Made by a program: the position numbers and the translations under genes. Shown here one piece after another: positions 9,820-17,760 of a DNA stretch of 38,804 nt. Where the stretch lies: positions 1 through 38,804 of the forward strand of contig JAKONM010000141.1 of assembly GCA_022701925.1 (NCBI GenBank), given 5' to 3'. The stretch's first letter is position 1; each line of letters starts with the position of its first letter. The notes under the pieces were generated by a model, which did no database searches, was not told where the DNA came from, and was given only the letters and a program-made list of their open reading frames with translations. The stretch comes from Microbacteriaceae bacterium (GTDB taxonomy: Bacteria > Actinomycetota > Actinomycetes > Actinomycetales > Microbacteriaceae).

Positions 9820-10623
9820 TCACGCTCCCTTCGGCGTCGCGCGGCGCGAGACCGCCCCGATGGCGATCCCCCGCTCCTGCGCGTAGTCGGTCAGTCGTTC
9901 TCGCAGCAGCCGGCGCCCGCGGTGCAGGCGGCTCATCACGGTGCCCACCGGGGTGTGCATGATGTCGGCGATCTCCTGGTACGCGAAGCCCTCGACGTCG
10001 GCCAGGTAGACGGCCATCCGGAAGTCCTCGGGGATCGACTGCAGCGCGTCCTTGACGGAGGAGTCGGGCAGGTGGTCGATCGCCTCGGCCTCGGCGGAGC
10101 GGGAGATGCGGCTGGCGGACGTCGTCGACGTCGCCTCGCCCAGCTGCCACTCCTCCATGTCGTCCGTGCTCGACTTGTAGGGGTCCCGCTGCTTCTTCCG
10201 GTACGTGTTGATGTACGTGTTCGTCAGGATCCGGTAGAGCCAGGCCTTCAGGTTCGTGCCCTGCGTGAACGACCGGAAGGCGCTGAAGGCCTTCACGTAG
10301 GTCTCCTGCACCAGGTCCTGCGCGTCGGCCGGGTTGCGGGTCATGCGCATCGCGGCGCCGTACAGCTGGTCGAGGAAGGGCAGCGCCTGCTCCTCGAACA
10401 GCGACCGCAGCTCCCGCTCGCCGGGCGCGGCGTCCGCGAGGGTCTCCTCGACCGCATCGCGCGCCTCGTCCTCGGCCTCGTCGACCGCCTGGTCGTCGAG
10501 CCTCGCGAGCGCCTCGCGGTCCGCCTGCTCGTCGTCGACCAGGGCGTCGTGCGCCTCGGCGTCGAGGGGGGACGGCTCCCGGCCGGCGGGCTGGGAACCG
10601 GGCTCGGATGCGGGTCGCGGCAT
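9820..10623 (-). CDS. sigR: ECF RNA polymerase sigma factor SigR/SigH (thiol-oxidative stress)
   Basis: [55 protein letters not shown]...; an in-frame upstream GTG at 10746 gives a 308-aa extended form. Confidence 0.93.
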   Translation of the reverse strand: MPRPASEPGSQPAGREPSPLDAEAHDALVDDEQADREALARLDDQAVDEAEDEARDAVEETLADAAPGERELRSLFEEQALPFLDQLYGAAMRMTRNPADAQDLVQETYVKAFSAFRSFTQGTNLKAWLYRILTNTYINTYRKKQRDPYKSSTDDMEEWQLGEATSTTSASRISRSAEAEAIDHLPDSSVKDALQSIPEDFRMAVYLADVEGFAYQEIADIMHTPVGTVMSRLHRGRRLLRERLTDYAQERGIAIGAVSRRATPKGA

Positions 10624-10747
10624 GTCAGCGGAGTGTAGTTGCGGGGCGCCGGACGCCAGTGGGAAGCGGGCGACGCGAGGGTCGCCGACGAGGACTGCCG
10701 TCATCGCGCGCTCCCCTCGGTCCGACGCCCGGCCGCACGGCCGCACC

Positions 10748-10753
10748 TAGGGT
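10748..10753 (+). promoter_or_regulatory. -10 element for leaderless aroA
   Basis: TAGGGT followed by 7 nt, then ATG (10761). Confidence 0.5.
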
Positions 10754-10755
10754 GG

Positions 10756-10781
10756 AACCGATGCCCGCCGCCCCCTATTCC
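10756..10781 (-). promoter_or_regulatory. SigR/SigH-type promoter upstream of sigR
   Basis: Minus strand: GGAAT-(agggggcggcgggcatcg, 18 nt)-GTT; exact GGAAT-N18-GTT. Confidence 0.75.
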
Positions 10782-12089
10782 GCGTCCTCCTCCCCCGCCG
10801 CCTGGCCCGCCCCGACGGCGACCCGGCCGCTGAACGCCCTGGTGCGGCTGCCCGGTTCGAAGAGCCTGACGAACCGGGAGCTGGTGCTCTCCGCGCTGGC
10901 CGGGGAGCCGTCGCGGCTGCGGCACGCGCTGCTGGCCCGGGACACCCTGCTGATGGTCGAGGCGCTGCGCGCGCTGGGCGCGGGCATCGAGCAGCAGGGC
11001 GCCGACCTGGTCGTCGCCCCGGGCCCGCTGCGCGGCGGCACCGCGGTCGACGTCGGGCTGGCCGGCACCCTGATGCGCTTCCTGCCGCCGGTCGCCGCCC
11101 TGGCCGACGGCCCGGTGCGGTTCGACGGCGACGAGCGGGCACGCCTGCGGCCGATGGGCGGCACCGTCGCGGGGCTGCGCGCCCTGGGCGTGCGGGTCGA
11201 CGACGACGGCCGCGACGCACTGCCCTTCGCGGTCGAGGGGCGGGGCGCCGTGCAGGGCGGCGCGGTGCGGATCGACGCGTCCGCGTCCAGCCAGTTCGTG
11301 TCGGGCCTGCTCCTGGCGGGGGCGCGCTTCGCGGAGGGGCTCGAGGTGGAGCACCGGGGCGAGCGGCTGCCGTCGGTGCCCCACATCGACATGACCGTGG
11401 ACGCGCTGCGGCGGCGGGGCGTCGAGGCGTCCTCCGCGGTCGCGGGCGGCACGGGACGGTGGCGGGTCGCCCCGGGGGCGATCGCCGGCCGCGACCTGAC
11501 CGTCGAGCCCGACCTGTCGAACGCCGCTCCGTTCCTGGCCGCGGCCCTCGTGGCGGGCGGGCGGGTCGCGGTGGCCGACTGGCCGGAGTCGACGACCCAG
11601 GTGGGCGACCGGCTGCGGGAGTGGCTGGCGGCCTTCGGCGCCGCGGTGCACCGCGACGGCGGCGCGCTGGTGGTCGACGGCGGCGACGGCGTCGCGTCCG
11701 GCCGGCGCCTCGCCCCCGTGCACCTGGACCTGGGCGAGGGCGGCGAGCTGGCACCCACCCTGGTCGGCCTGGCCGCCTTCGCCGACGGCACCTCCGTGTT
11801 CAGCGGCATCGGCCACCTGCGCGGGCACGAGACCGACCGCCTGGCCGCGCTGGTCGCCGAGCTGACCGCGGTGGGCGTGCGGGCGGAGGAGACGGACGAC
11901 GGGCTGGTCGTGACCGGCGGCGCCACCCGCGCCGGCGACCGCCCGTGGGGCAGCTGGGCGGACCACCGCATGGCGACGACCGGCGCCCTGGTCGGGCTGG
12001 CGACACCCGGTCTCACGGTCGAGGACGTCGCGACCACCGCGAAGACGCTGCCCGGCTTCACCGACCTGTGGTCCGGGATGCTGCAGTGA
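10761..12089 (+). CDS. aroA: 3-phosphoshikimate 1-carboxyvinyltransferase (EPSP synthase)
   Basis: LPGSKSLTNRELVLSALAGEPS, GLAGTLMRFLPPVAAL, SWADHRMATTGALVGL. Confidence 0.96.
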   Translation: MPAAPYSASSSPAAWPAPTATRPLNALVRLPGSKSLTNRELVLSALAGEPSRLRHALLARDTLLMVEALRALGAGIEQQGADLVVAPGPLRGGTAVDVGLAGTLMRFLPPVAALADGPVRFDGDERARLRPMGGTVAGLRALGVRVDDDGRDALPFAVEGRGAVQGGAVRIDASASSQFVSGLLLAGARFAEGLEVEHRGERLPSVPHIDMTVDALRRRGVEASSAVAGGTGRWRVAPGAIAGRDLTVEPDLSNAAPFLAAALVAGGRVAVADWPESTTQVGDRLREWLAAFGAAVHRDGGALVVDGGDGVASGRRLAPVHLDLGEGGELAPTLVGLAAFADGTSVFSGIGHLRGHETDRLAALVAELTAVGVRAEETDDGLVVTGGATRAGDRPWGSWADHRMATTGALVGLATPGLTVEDVATTAKTLPGFTDLWSGMLQ

Positions 12090-13204
12090 GCTGGCTCGAC
12101 GGGCAGGACGACGACGAGGACGACCGGCCGTACGGCGGGTACGACGAGTCGGCCGCGAGGGTGCGGCCCAACCGCAAGGGCACCCGGCCGCGCACGAAGC
12201 AGCGACCGGCCCACGAGTCCGCCTCCACCGGCCGGATCACGACGGTCGACCGCGGCCGCATGCAGGTGCTGCTGCAGGAGGGCGCCGAGGGCGAGCACAG
12301 CGTGCAGGCCACCCGTGCCCGCGAGCTGGGCCGGCAGGGCGTCGTCACCGGCGACGAGGTCGACGTGGTGGGCGACCTCTCCGGCGAGCCCGGGTCGCTG
12401 GCGCGCATCGTGCGGATCGCCCCGCGCACGACGGTGCTGCGGCGCAGTGCGGACGACACGGACGAGGTCGAGCGCGTGGTGGTGGCGAACGCCGACCAGC
12501 TGCTGATCGTGGTCGCCGCCGCCGACCCCGAGCCGCGGCCGGCGCTGATCGACCGCTACCTGGTGGCGGCGTTCGACGCGGGCATCGACCCGCTGGTGCT
12601 GGTGACGAAGACCGACCTGGCGGACCCCGCTCCCCTGGTCGCCGAGTTCGCGCCGCTGGACGTCCACTTCGTCACGACCGAGCGCGGCGCCGACCTCGAC
12701 GGCCTGCGCGCGCTGCTGCTGGGCCGCACCACGGTGGCGGTCGGCCACTCCGGCGTGGGCAAGTCGACCCTGGTGAACGTGCTGGTGCCCGACGCGCACC
12801 GGGCGACCGGCGTGGTCAACGCCGTGACCGGCCGCGGCCGCCACACCTCGTCCTCGTCGATCGCCCTGCGGCTGCACGCGACCGAGGCGGAGCGGCAGCG
12901 CGGCCTGCCCGCGGCCGGCTGGGTGATCGACACCCCCGGCATCCGCTCGTTCGGGCTCGGCCACGTGGACCCGGCGAACATCCTGCGGTCGTTCGCCGCC
13001 CGCGCGCGGCCGGTGGAGGACCCGCCCGACGGCATCCTGCTGAAGGACGCCCACGACTGGGAGATCGTCGACCGCGTCGCGGGCGGCGAGCTGGGCGAGG
13101 CGGGCCGGCGCCGCCTGGAGTCCCTGCAGCGCCTGCTCGACGCGCAGGGCGGCCGGGTCGTCGGGGCCGACGAGCAGCCCCCCGACGAGCCCGACCGGGC
13201 CTGA
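12086..13204 (+). CDS. rsgA: Ribosome small subunit-dependent GTPase A (circularly permuted GTPase)
   Basis: VTKTDLAD (G4), GHSGVGKSTLVNVLVPDA (G1), DTPGIRSFGL (G3), in permuted order; GTG start overlaps the aroA stop. Confidence 0.93.
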   Translation: MSWLDGQDDDEDDRPYGGYDESAARVRPNRKGTRPRTKQRPAHESASTGRITTVDRGRMQVLLQEGAEGEHSVQATRARELGRQGVVTGDEVDVVGDLSGEPGSLARIVRIAPRTTVLRRSADDTDEVERVVVANADQLLIVVAAADPEPRPALIDRYLVAAFDAGIDPLVLVTKTDLADPAPLVAEFAPLDVHFVTTERGADLDGLRALLLGRTTVAVGHSGVGKSTLVNVLVPDAHRATGVVNAVTGRGRHTSSSSIALRLHATEAERQRGLPAAGWVIDTPGIRSFGLGHVDPANILRSFAARARPVEDPPDGILLKDAHDWEIVDRVAGGELGEAGRRRLESLQRLLDAQGGRVVGADEQPPDEPDRA

Positions 13205-13208
13205 GCGG

Positions 13209-13487
13209 TCAGACGGCGCTGCGGCGCGTGACCGCGCCGTAGACCAGCAGGGCGATGATCGCCCCGATGATCGAGCCGATGATGCCGGACGGCTGGATGA
13301 AGCCGTCCGCGGCGTCGCGGCCGAAGATCAGGTAGCCGAGGAACCCGCCGACGAACGACCCGACGATGCCGAGCACGATGGTCTTCAGGATGCTCATCGA
13401 CTGGCGGCCGGGGACGATCGCGCGGGCGATGAAGCCCGCGATCAGCCCCACGACGATGACGGTGATGACGGTGCCGAGGATGCCCAT
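13209..13487 (-). CDS. GlsB/YeaQ/YmgE-family small stress membrane protein
   Basis: MGILGTVITVIVVGLIAGFIARAIVPGRQSMSILKTIVLGIVGSFVGGFLGYLIFG... Confidence 0.9.
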   Translation of the reverse strand: MGILGTVITVIVVGLIAGFIARAIVPGRQSMSILKTIVLGIVGSFVGGFLGYLIFGRDAADGFIQPSGIIGSIIGAIIALLVYGAVTRRSAV

Positions 13488-13578
13488 GGCTGCTGCTCCT
13501 TCCGCGCACCGGTGCGGCGCGCACTGCCGCCGAGGTGGCGGCCGGAGCCCAGTCGAGCAGGACGGGGCCCTCCGCCCC

Positions 13579-13594
13579 ACACCCCCAGGGGTGT
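13579..13594. promoter_or_regulatory. 16-bp perfect palindrome, candidate operator
   Basis: ACACCCC-CA-GGGGTGT between divergent genes; its last base is the first base of the TAGTTT -10 element. Confidence 0.55.
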
Positions 13595-13599
13595 AGTTT
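13594..13599 (+). promoter_or_regulatory. -10 element for a leaderless response-regulator gene
   Basis: TAGTTT followed by 7 nt, then ATG (13607). Confidence 0.5.
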
Positions 13600-13606
13600 C
13601 CGCCGC

Positions 13607-14275
13607 ATGGACGCGGTGCTGACGAGGCCGATCACCATCACGCTCGTCGACGACTACGACGTCGTGCTCAAGGGCCTGGCGCACATGTTCGACGATCACC
13701 GCGATCGCGTCGTGGTGGCGGAGATCGACGCGAACGCCGAGCTGGACGACGTGATCGACGTGGTGCTCTACGACTCCTTCGCCCAGCCCGAGTCGGACCA
13801 GGAGCAGGTGGCGGAGCTGGTCGCGAACCCGCGCAGCGGCTGCGTCGTCGTCTACACGTGGAACCTGCAGCCGGAGCTGGTCGAGACGGCGCTGCGCATC
13901 GGCGCCAGGGGCTACCTGTCGAAGTCGCTGCCGGCTCCCGAGCTGGTGGAGGCCATCGAGCGCATCCACGCCGGCGAGGTCGTCGTCACCCCCTCCCCCG
14001 GCCGCGTGCGCAGCGCCCCGGGGCTCGACTGGCCGGGCCGCGAGCAGGGCATCACCGACCGCGAGTCGGAGGTGCTGGCGCTGATCACGCAGGGGCTCAG
14101 CAACGCCGACGTCGCGCGGCTGACCTACCTGAGCCCGAACACCGTGAAGTCCTACATCCGCTCCGTGTACCGCAAGATCGGTGCGGAGAGCCGCACCCAG
14201 GCCGTGCTGTGGGGCGTGCGCAACGGGTTCGCCCCCGACCACCGGCGCATCGACCACTGGCTCGGCGGGCCCTGA
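13607..14275 (+). CDS. LuxR/NarL-type DNA-binding response regulator (orphan, atypical receiver)
   Basis: Receiver-like N-terminus ITITLVDDYDVVLKGLAHMF...; C-terminal LuxR HTH ITDRESEVLALITQGLSNADVARLTYLSPNTVKSYIRSVYRKI. Confidence 0.9.
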   Translation: MDAVLTRPITITLVDDYDVVLKGLAHMFDDHRDRVVVAEIDANAELDDVIDVVLYDSFAQPESDQEQVAELVANPRSGCVVVYTWNLQPELVETALRIGARGYLSKSLPAPELVEAIERIHAGEVVVTPSPGRVRSAPGLDWPGREQGITDRESEVLALITQGLSNADVARLTYLSPNTVKSYIRSVYRKIGAESRTQAVLWGVRNGFAPDHRRIDHWLGGP

Positions 14276-14301
14276 CCGCGAGCGGCCTAGGCTCGGGAGC
14301 C

Positions 14302-15105
14302 GTGCCGAGCCACGACGACGACCTCGCCCTCGCCCTGCGGCTCGCCGACGCCGCCGACGCCGTCTCCCGCCAGCGCTTCCGCGCGCAGGACCTGACGGTC
14401 GAGACGAAGCCCGACCGCACCCCGGTCACGGACGCCGACCGCGCGGTGGAGCAGGGCATCCGCGACGTGCTGGCGGAGGAGCGGCCGGACGACGCGGTCC
14501 TCGGCGAGGAGTTCGGCGGCGGCCGGCAGCCCGGCCGGCAGTGGATCGTCGACCCGATCGACGGCACCACCAACTTCCTCCGCGGCCAGCCGGTGTGGGC
14601 CACGCTGATCGCGCTGGCGGTCGACGGGGTGCCCGTCGTCGGCGTCGTCTCCGCGCCCGCGCTGCACCGGCGCTGGTGGGCGGCGCAGGGCTCGGGCGCC
14701 TGGGCGGCGTCGCCCGACGAGGAGCCGCAGCTGCTGCAGGCGTCGCGGGTGCGCGACCTCGCGGACGCGTACGTCTCCTACAACGCGCTGCAGTACTGGG
14801 ACTCGGCGGGCTGGCTCGGGCGGCTGCTGGCGCTCACCCGCACGGCGTGGCGCGCGCGGGCCCTCGGGGACTTCTGGTCGTACATGCTGGTCGCGGAGGG
14901 CCAGCTGGACGTGGCCGGCGAGCACGACCTGCAGGTGTACGACGTCGCGGCCCTGGTGCCGATCGTGCAGGAGGCCGGCGGGCGCTTCACGTCGCTGGAG
15001 GGCGGGGACGTGCCGTGGGCCTCCACGGCGCTCGCGACCAACGGGCTGCTGCACGACCCGGTGCTCGACCTGCTGCACTCACATCCGGTCGACCCGCCCC
15101 GTTGA
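14302..15105 (+). CDS. Inositol monophosphatase family protein (histidinol-phosphatase-like)
   Basis: KPDRTPVTDADRAVE, LGEEFGG, WIVDPIDGTTNFLRG motifs; GTG start. Confidence 0.9.
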   Translation: MPSHDDDLALALRLADAADAVSRQRFRAQDLTVETKPDRTPVTDADRAVEQGIRDVLAEERPDDAVLGEEFGGGRQPGRQWIVDPIDGTTNFLRGQPVWATLIALAVDGVPVVGVVSAPALHRRWWAAQGSGAWAASPDEEPQLLQASRVRDLADAYVSYNALQYWDSAGWLGRLLALTRTAWRARALGDFWSYMLVAEGQLDVAGEHDLQVYDVAALVPIVQEAGGRFTSLEGGDVPWASTALATNGLLHDPVLDLLHSHPVDPPR

Positions 15106-15111
15106 CCTGAT

Positions 15112-15600
15112 GTGACCGCCAGCACGGACCCCGCGACGAAGGAGCCGTTCGAGCGCGTCGTCCAGGCGCACGGCGACGTCGTGTGGAAGGTGTGCCGGGG
15201 CCTGCTGCCCCAGCACGACGCGGAGGACGCCTGGAGCGAGACGTTCCTGGCCGCGATGCGCGCCTGGGACCGCTTCGACGGCGACCGCGTGCGCGGCTGG
15301 CTGGTGACCATCGCCCACCGCAAGGCCCTCGACGTGCTGCGGGCCGGCGCGCGGGTCGAGACCCGCGAGGACGGGCCGCCGGACCGCGCGGTCGAGCCCC
15401 CCGGCCGCGACCTGGACCTGTGGGCGGCGCTCGCGCGCCTGCCCGCGGCGCAGCGCGCGGCCGTGGTCCACCACCACCTGGCCGGCCTGCCGCACGCCGA
15501 CGTCGCGGCGCTGACCGGCAGCACGCCGGCCGCCGTGCGCAAGGCGGCCTCGGACGGCGTGCGCCGCCTGCGAGCCCTGATGACCGAGGAGCCCCGATGA
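15112..15600 (+). CDS. Sigma-70 family (ECF-like) RNA polymerase sigma factor
   Basis: DAEDAWSETFLAAMRAWDRFDGDRVRGWLVTIAHRKALDVLRA (region 2), sigma-4-like HTH ALARLPAAQRAAVVHHHLAGLPHADVAALTGSTPAAVRKAASDGVRRLR. Confidence 0.88.
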   Translation: MTASTDPATKEPFERVVQAHGDVVWKVCRGLLPQHDAEDAWSETFLAAMRAWDRFDGDRVRGWLVTIAHRKALDVLRAGARVETREDGPPDRAVEPPGRDLDLWAALARLPAAQRAAVVHHHLAGLPHADVAALTGSTPAAVRKAASDGVRRLRALMTEEPR

Positions 15601-16223
15601 CCGAGTCGACCCCGACCGAGGCCGCGATGCCGACCGTGCCCGCGACGCCGCCGCAGCGGCTGGAGGCGCTGCACCGGCGCCTCGAGGCGGCCGCGACCGG
15701 CGACGACGCCCCCGACGTGCACTACCGGCACCTCGACTCCGCCGTGGGCGGCCTGCTGGTGGCCGCGACCGAGCAGGGCGTCGTGCGGGTGGCGTTCGCG
15801 CGGGAGGGCGAGGACGCGGTGCTGCAGGCGCTGGCCGACCGGGTCGGACCGCGGGTGCTGCGGACGCCGGGCCGGTTGGACGCGGCCGCGGCCTGGCTGG
15901 AGGCGTACCTGGCCGGCCGCCGGCAGCCCTTCCCGCTGGCCCTCGACACCCGGCTCGCCCGCGGCTTCCGCCTGTCGGTGCTGGACCGCCTGCGCGAGGT
16001 GCCGTACGGCGAACGCGTCACCTACGCGCAGCTGGCGGCCAGCGCCGACGCCCCCAGGGCGGTGCGCGCGGTCGGCACGGCCTGCGCCACCAACCCGCTG
16101 CCGATCGTGATCCCCTGCCACCGGGTCACCCGGTCGGACGGCTCCACGGGCGCCTACCTGGGCGGGGCGGAGGTGAAGGTGCGGCTGCTCGAGCTGGAGC
16201 GGACGGGCCGGCTGCCGGACTGA
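15597..16223 (+). CDS. ogt: Methylated-DNA--[protein]-cysteine S-methyltransferase
   Basis: IPCHRVTRSDGSTGAYLGG active site; RAVGTACATNPLPI; ATGA overlap with the sigma factor. Confidence 0.95.
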   Translation: MTESTPTEAAMPTVPATPPQRLEALHRRLEAAATGDDAPDVHYRHLDSAVGGLLVAATEQGVVRVAFAREGEDAVLQALADRVGPRVLRTPGRLDAAAAWLEAYLAGRRQPFPLALDTRLARGFRLSVLDRLREVPYGERVTYAQLAASADAPRAVRAVGTACATNPLPIVIPCHRVTRSDGSTGAYLGGAEVKVRLLELERTGRLPD

Positions 16224-16233
16224 CCGCGGCGGC

Positions 16234-17685
16234 TCACACGGACCTGCGGTGCCGCAGGTCGGTCAGCGCGAACACCAGGGCGCCCAGCAGCACCACGAAG
16301 GCCAGCCCGCCGCCGCCCAGCACCGCCAGGTGGTAGTCCGGCAGCCGCGAGCCCGCCGGATCGGCGTTCAGCACGGTGAAGAAGACCGCGGAGGCGCCCG
16401 CGACGCCCATGGCGGTGCCGACCCGCTGCCCGACCTGCCCCACCGAGGCGGCGACGCCGCCCTGCTGCACCGGCACCTCCGACAGCGTCAGCGTCTGGTT
16501 CGGGGACACGACCGCCCCGCCGCCGGCTCCGGCCACCAGCAGCGCCGCGGCCATCAGCCAGGGCGCCAGCTGCGGCGGCGCCAGCACCGCGGCCGTCAGC
16601 GACAGGGCGAAGCCGACCAGGGCGATCACCAGCCCGACGACCACCAGCGCGCGGCCGTAGCGCGAGACCAGCCGGCCTGCCGCGTAGGCGGTGGCGGCGC
16701 TCGCGAGCGCGAAGGGGATGGTGACCATGCCCGCGAACACGGGGGCGAGCCCCAGCCCCTCCTGCAGGAACAGCGTGTTCAGCAGGAAGGTCGCGGGGCC
16801 GGCGGCGAACCAGGCGGTGGCCACCAGGATTCCGTTGCGGTAGGAGGCCCGCTCGAAGAGCCGCACGTCGACGGCGGGCGTGCGGCCGCCGGCGCGGTAG
16901 CGGCGCTCCCAGAGGATGAAGGCGGGCAGCAGCCCCGCGGCCGCGACCAGTGCGAGCCAGCGCAGCGGGCTGTCGCCGGGCTGCCCCGTCGTCAGGACGA
17001 ACGGCAGCATGAAGGCCACCACCGTCGCGCCGAGCAGCCCGATGCCCACGGGGTCCAGCGACTGCCGGCCCTGCTTCGGCGCTCCTCCGGGCAGCGTCCT
17101 CGCGGCCAGCACGAACAGCACCACCCCGAGGGGCACGTTCATCCAGAAGATGTACCGCCAGCCGTCCTGCTCGCCGCCGACGGCGATCAGGGCGCCGCCG
17201 ATCGTGGGCCCGAGCGCGGTGCCGATGCCGACGCTGGCCCCGTAGACGCCCAGGGCGCGCGCCCGCGCCTCCCCCTGGAACAGCTCCTGCGCCAGGCCCA
17301 GCACCTGCGGCATCTGCAGGCCGGCACCGATGCCCTGGGCGAAGCGGGCGACCAGCAGCAGCCCGGACGTCGGCGCGATCGCGCACAGCAGGCTGCAGAC
17401 GGTGAAGACCGCGAGCCCGATCAGGAACATGCGGCGGCGGGAGGTCACGTCGCCGAGCCGGCCGCCCGGCACCAGCGACAGCCCGAAGGCGAGCGCGTAG
17501 CCGGCGACGATGATCTGCAGCTCGGTGGGACCGGCGTCGAGGGCTCGGTCGATGGAGGGCAGGGCGACGTTGACCTTCGAGAGGTCGAGGATCGTCAGCA
17601 CGGCCACCGCGATGCTCACTGCGAACGCGCGCTTCTTGGCGCCCTCGTCCAGGTCCGCCGCCCGCTGCGCTGTTGCGGCGGTCAC
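16234..17685 (-). CDS. MFS transporter, DHA2 (drug:H+ antiporter, 14-TMS) type
   Basis: LDLSKVNVALPSIDRALDAGPTELQIIVAGYALAFGLSLVPGGRLGDVTSRRRMFLIGL...; GTG start. Confidence 0.9.
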   Translation of the reverse strand: MTAATAQRAADLDEGAKKRAFAVSIAVAVLTILDLSKVNVALPSIDRALDAGPTELQIIVAGYALAFGLSLVPGGRLGDVTSRRRMFLIGLAVFTVCSLLCAIAPTSGLLLVARFAQGIGAGLQMPQVLGLAQELFQGEARARALGVYGASVGIGTALGPTIGGALIAVGGEQDGWRYIFWMNVPLGVVLFVLAARTLPGGAPKQGRQSLDPVGIGLLGATVVAFMLPFVLTTGQPGDSPLRWLALVAAAGLLPAFILWERRYRAGGRTPAVDVRLFERASYRNGILVATAWFAAGPATFLLNTLFLQEGLGLAPVFAGMVTIPFALASAATAYAAGRLVSRYGRALVVVGLVIALVGFALSLTAAVLAPPQLAPWLMAAALLVAGAGGGAVVSPNQTLTLSEVPVQQGGVAASVGQVGQRVGTAMGVAGASAVFFTVLNADPAGSRLPDYHLAVLGGGGLAFVVLLGALVFALTDLRHRRSV

Positions 17686-17760
17686 GGTGCGCGACGGTAC
17701 GCCGGCCCGATGGGCGGCGCCTGACCGGCCGGGCTCAGGGCCGATGCGGTTGACTGCGGC

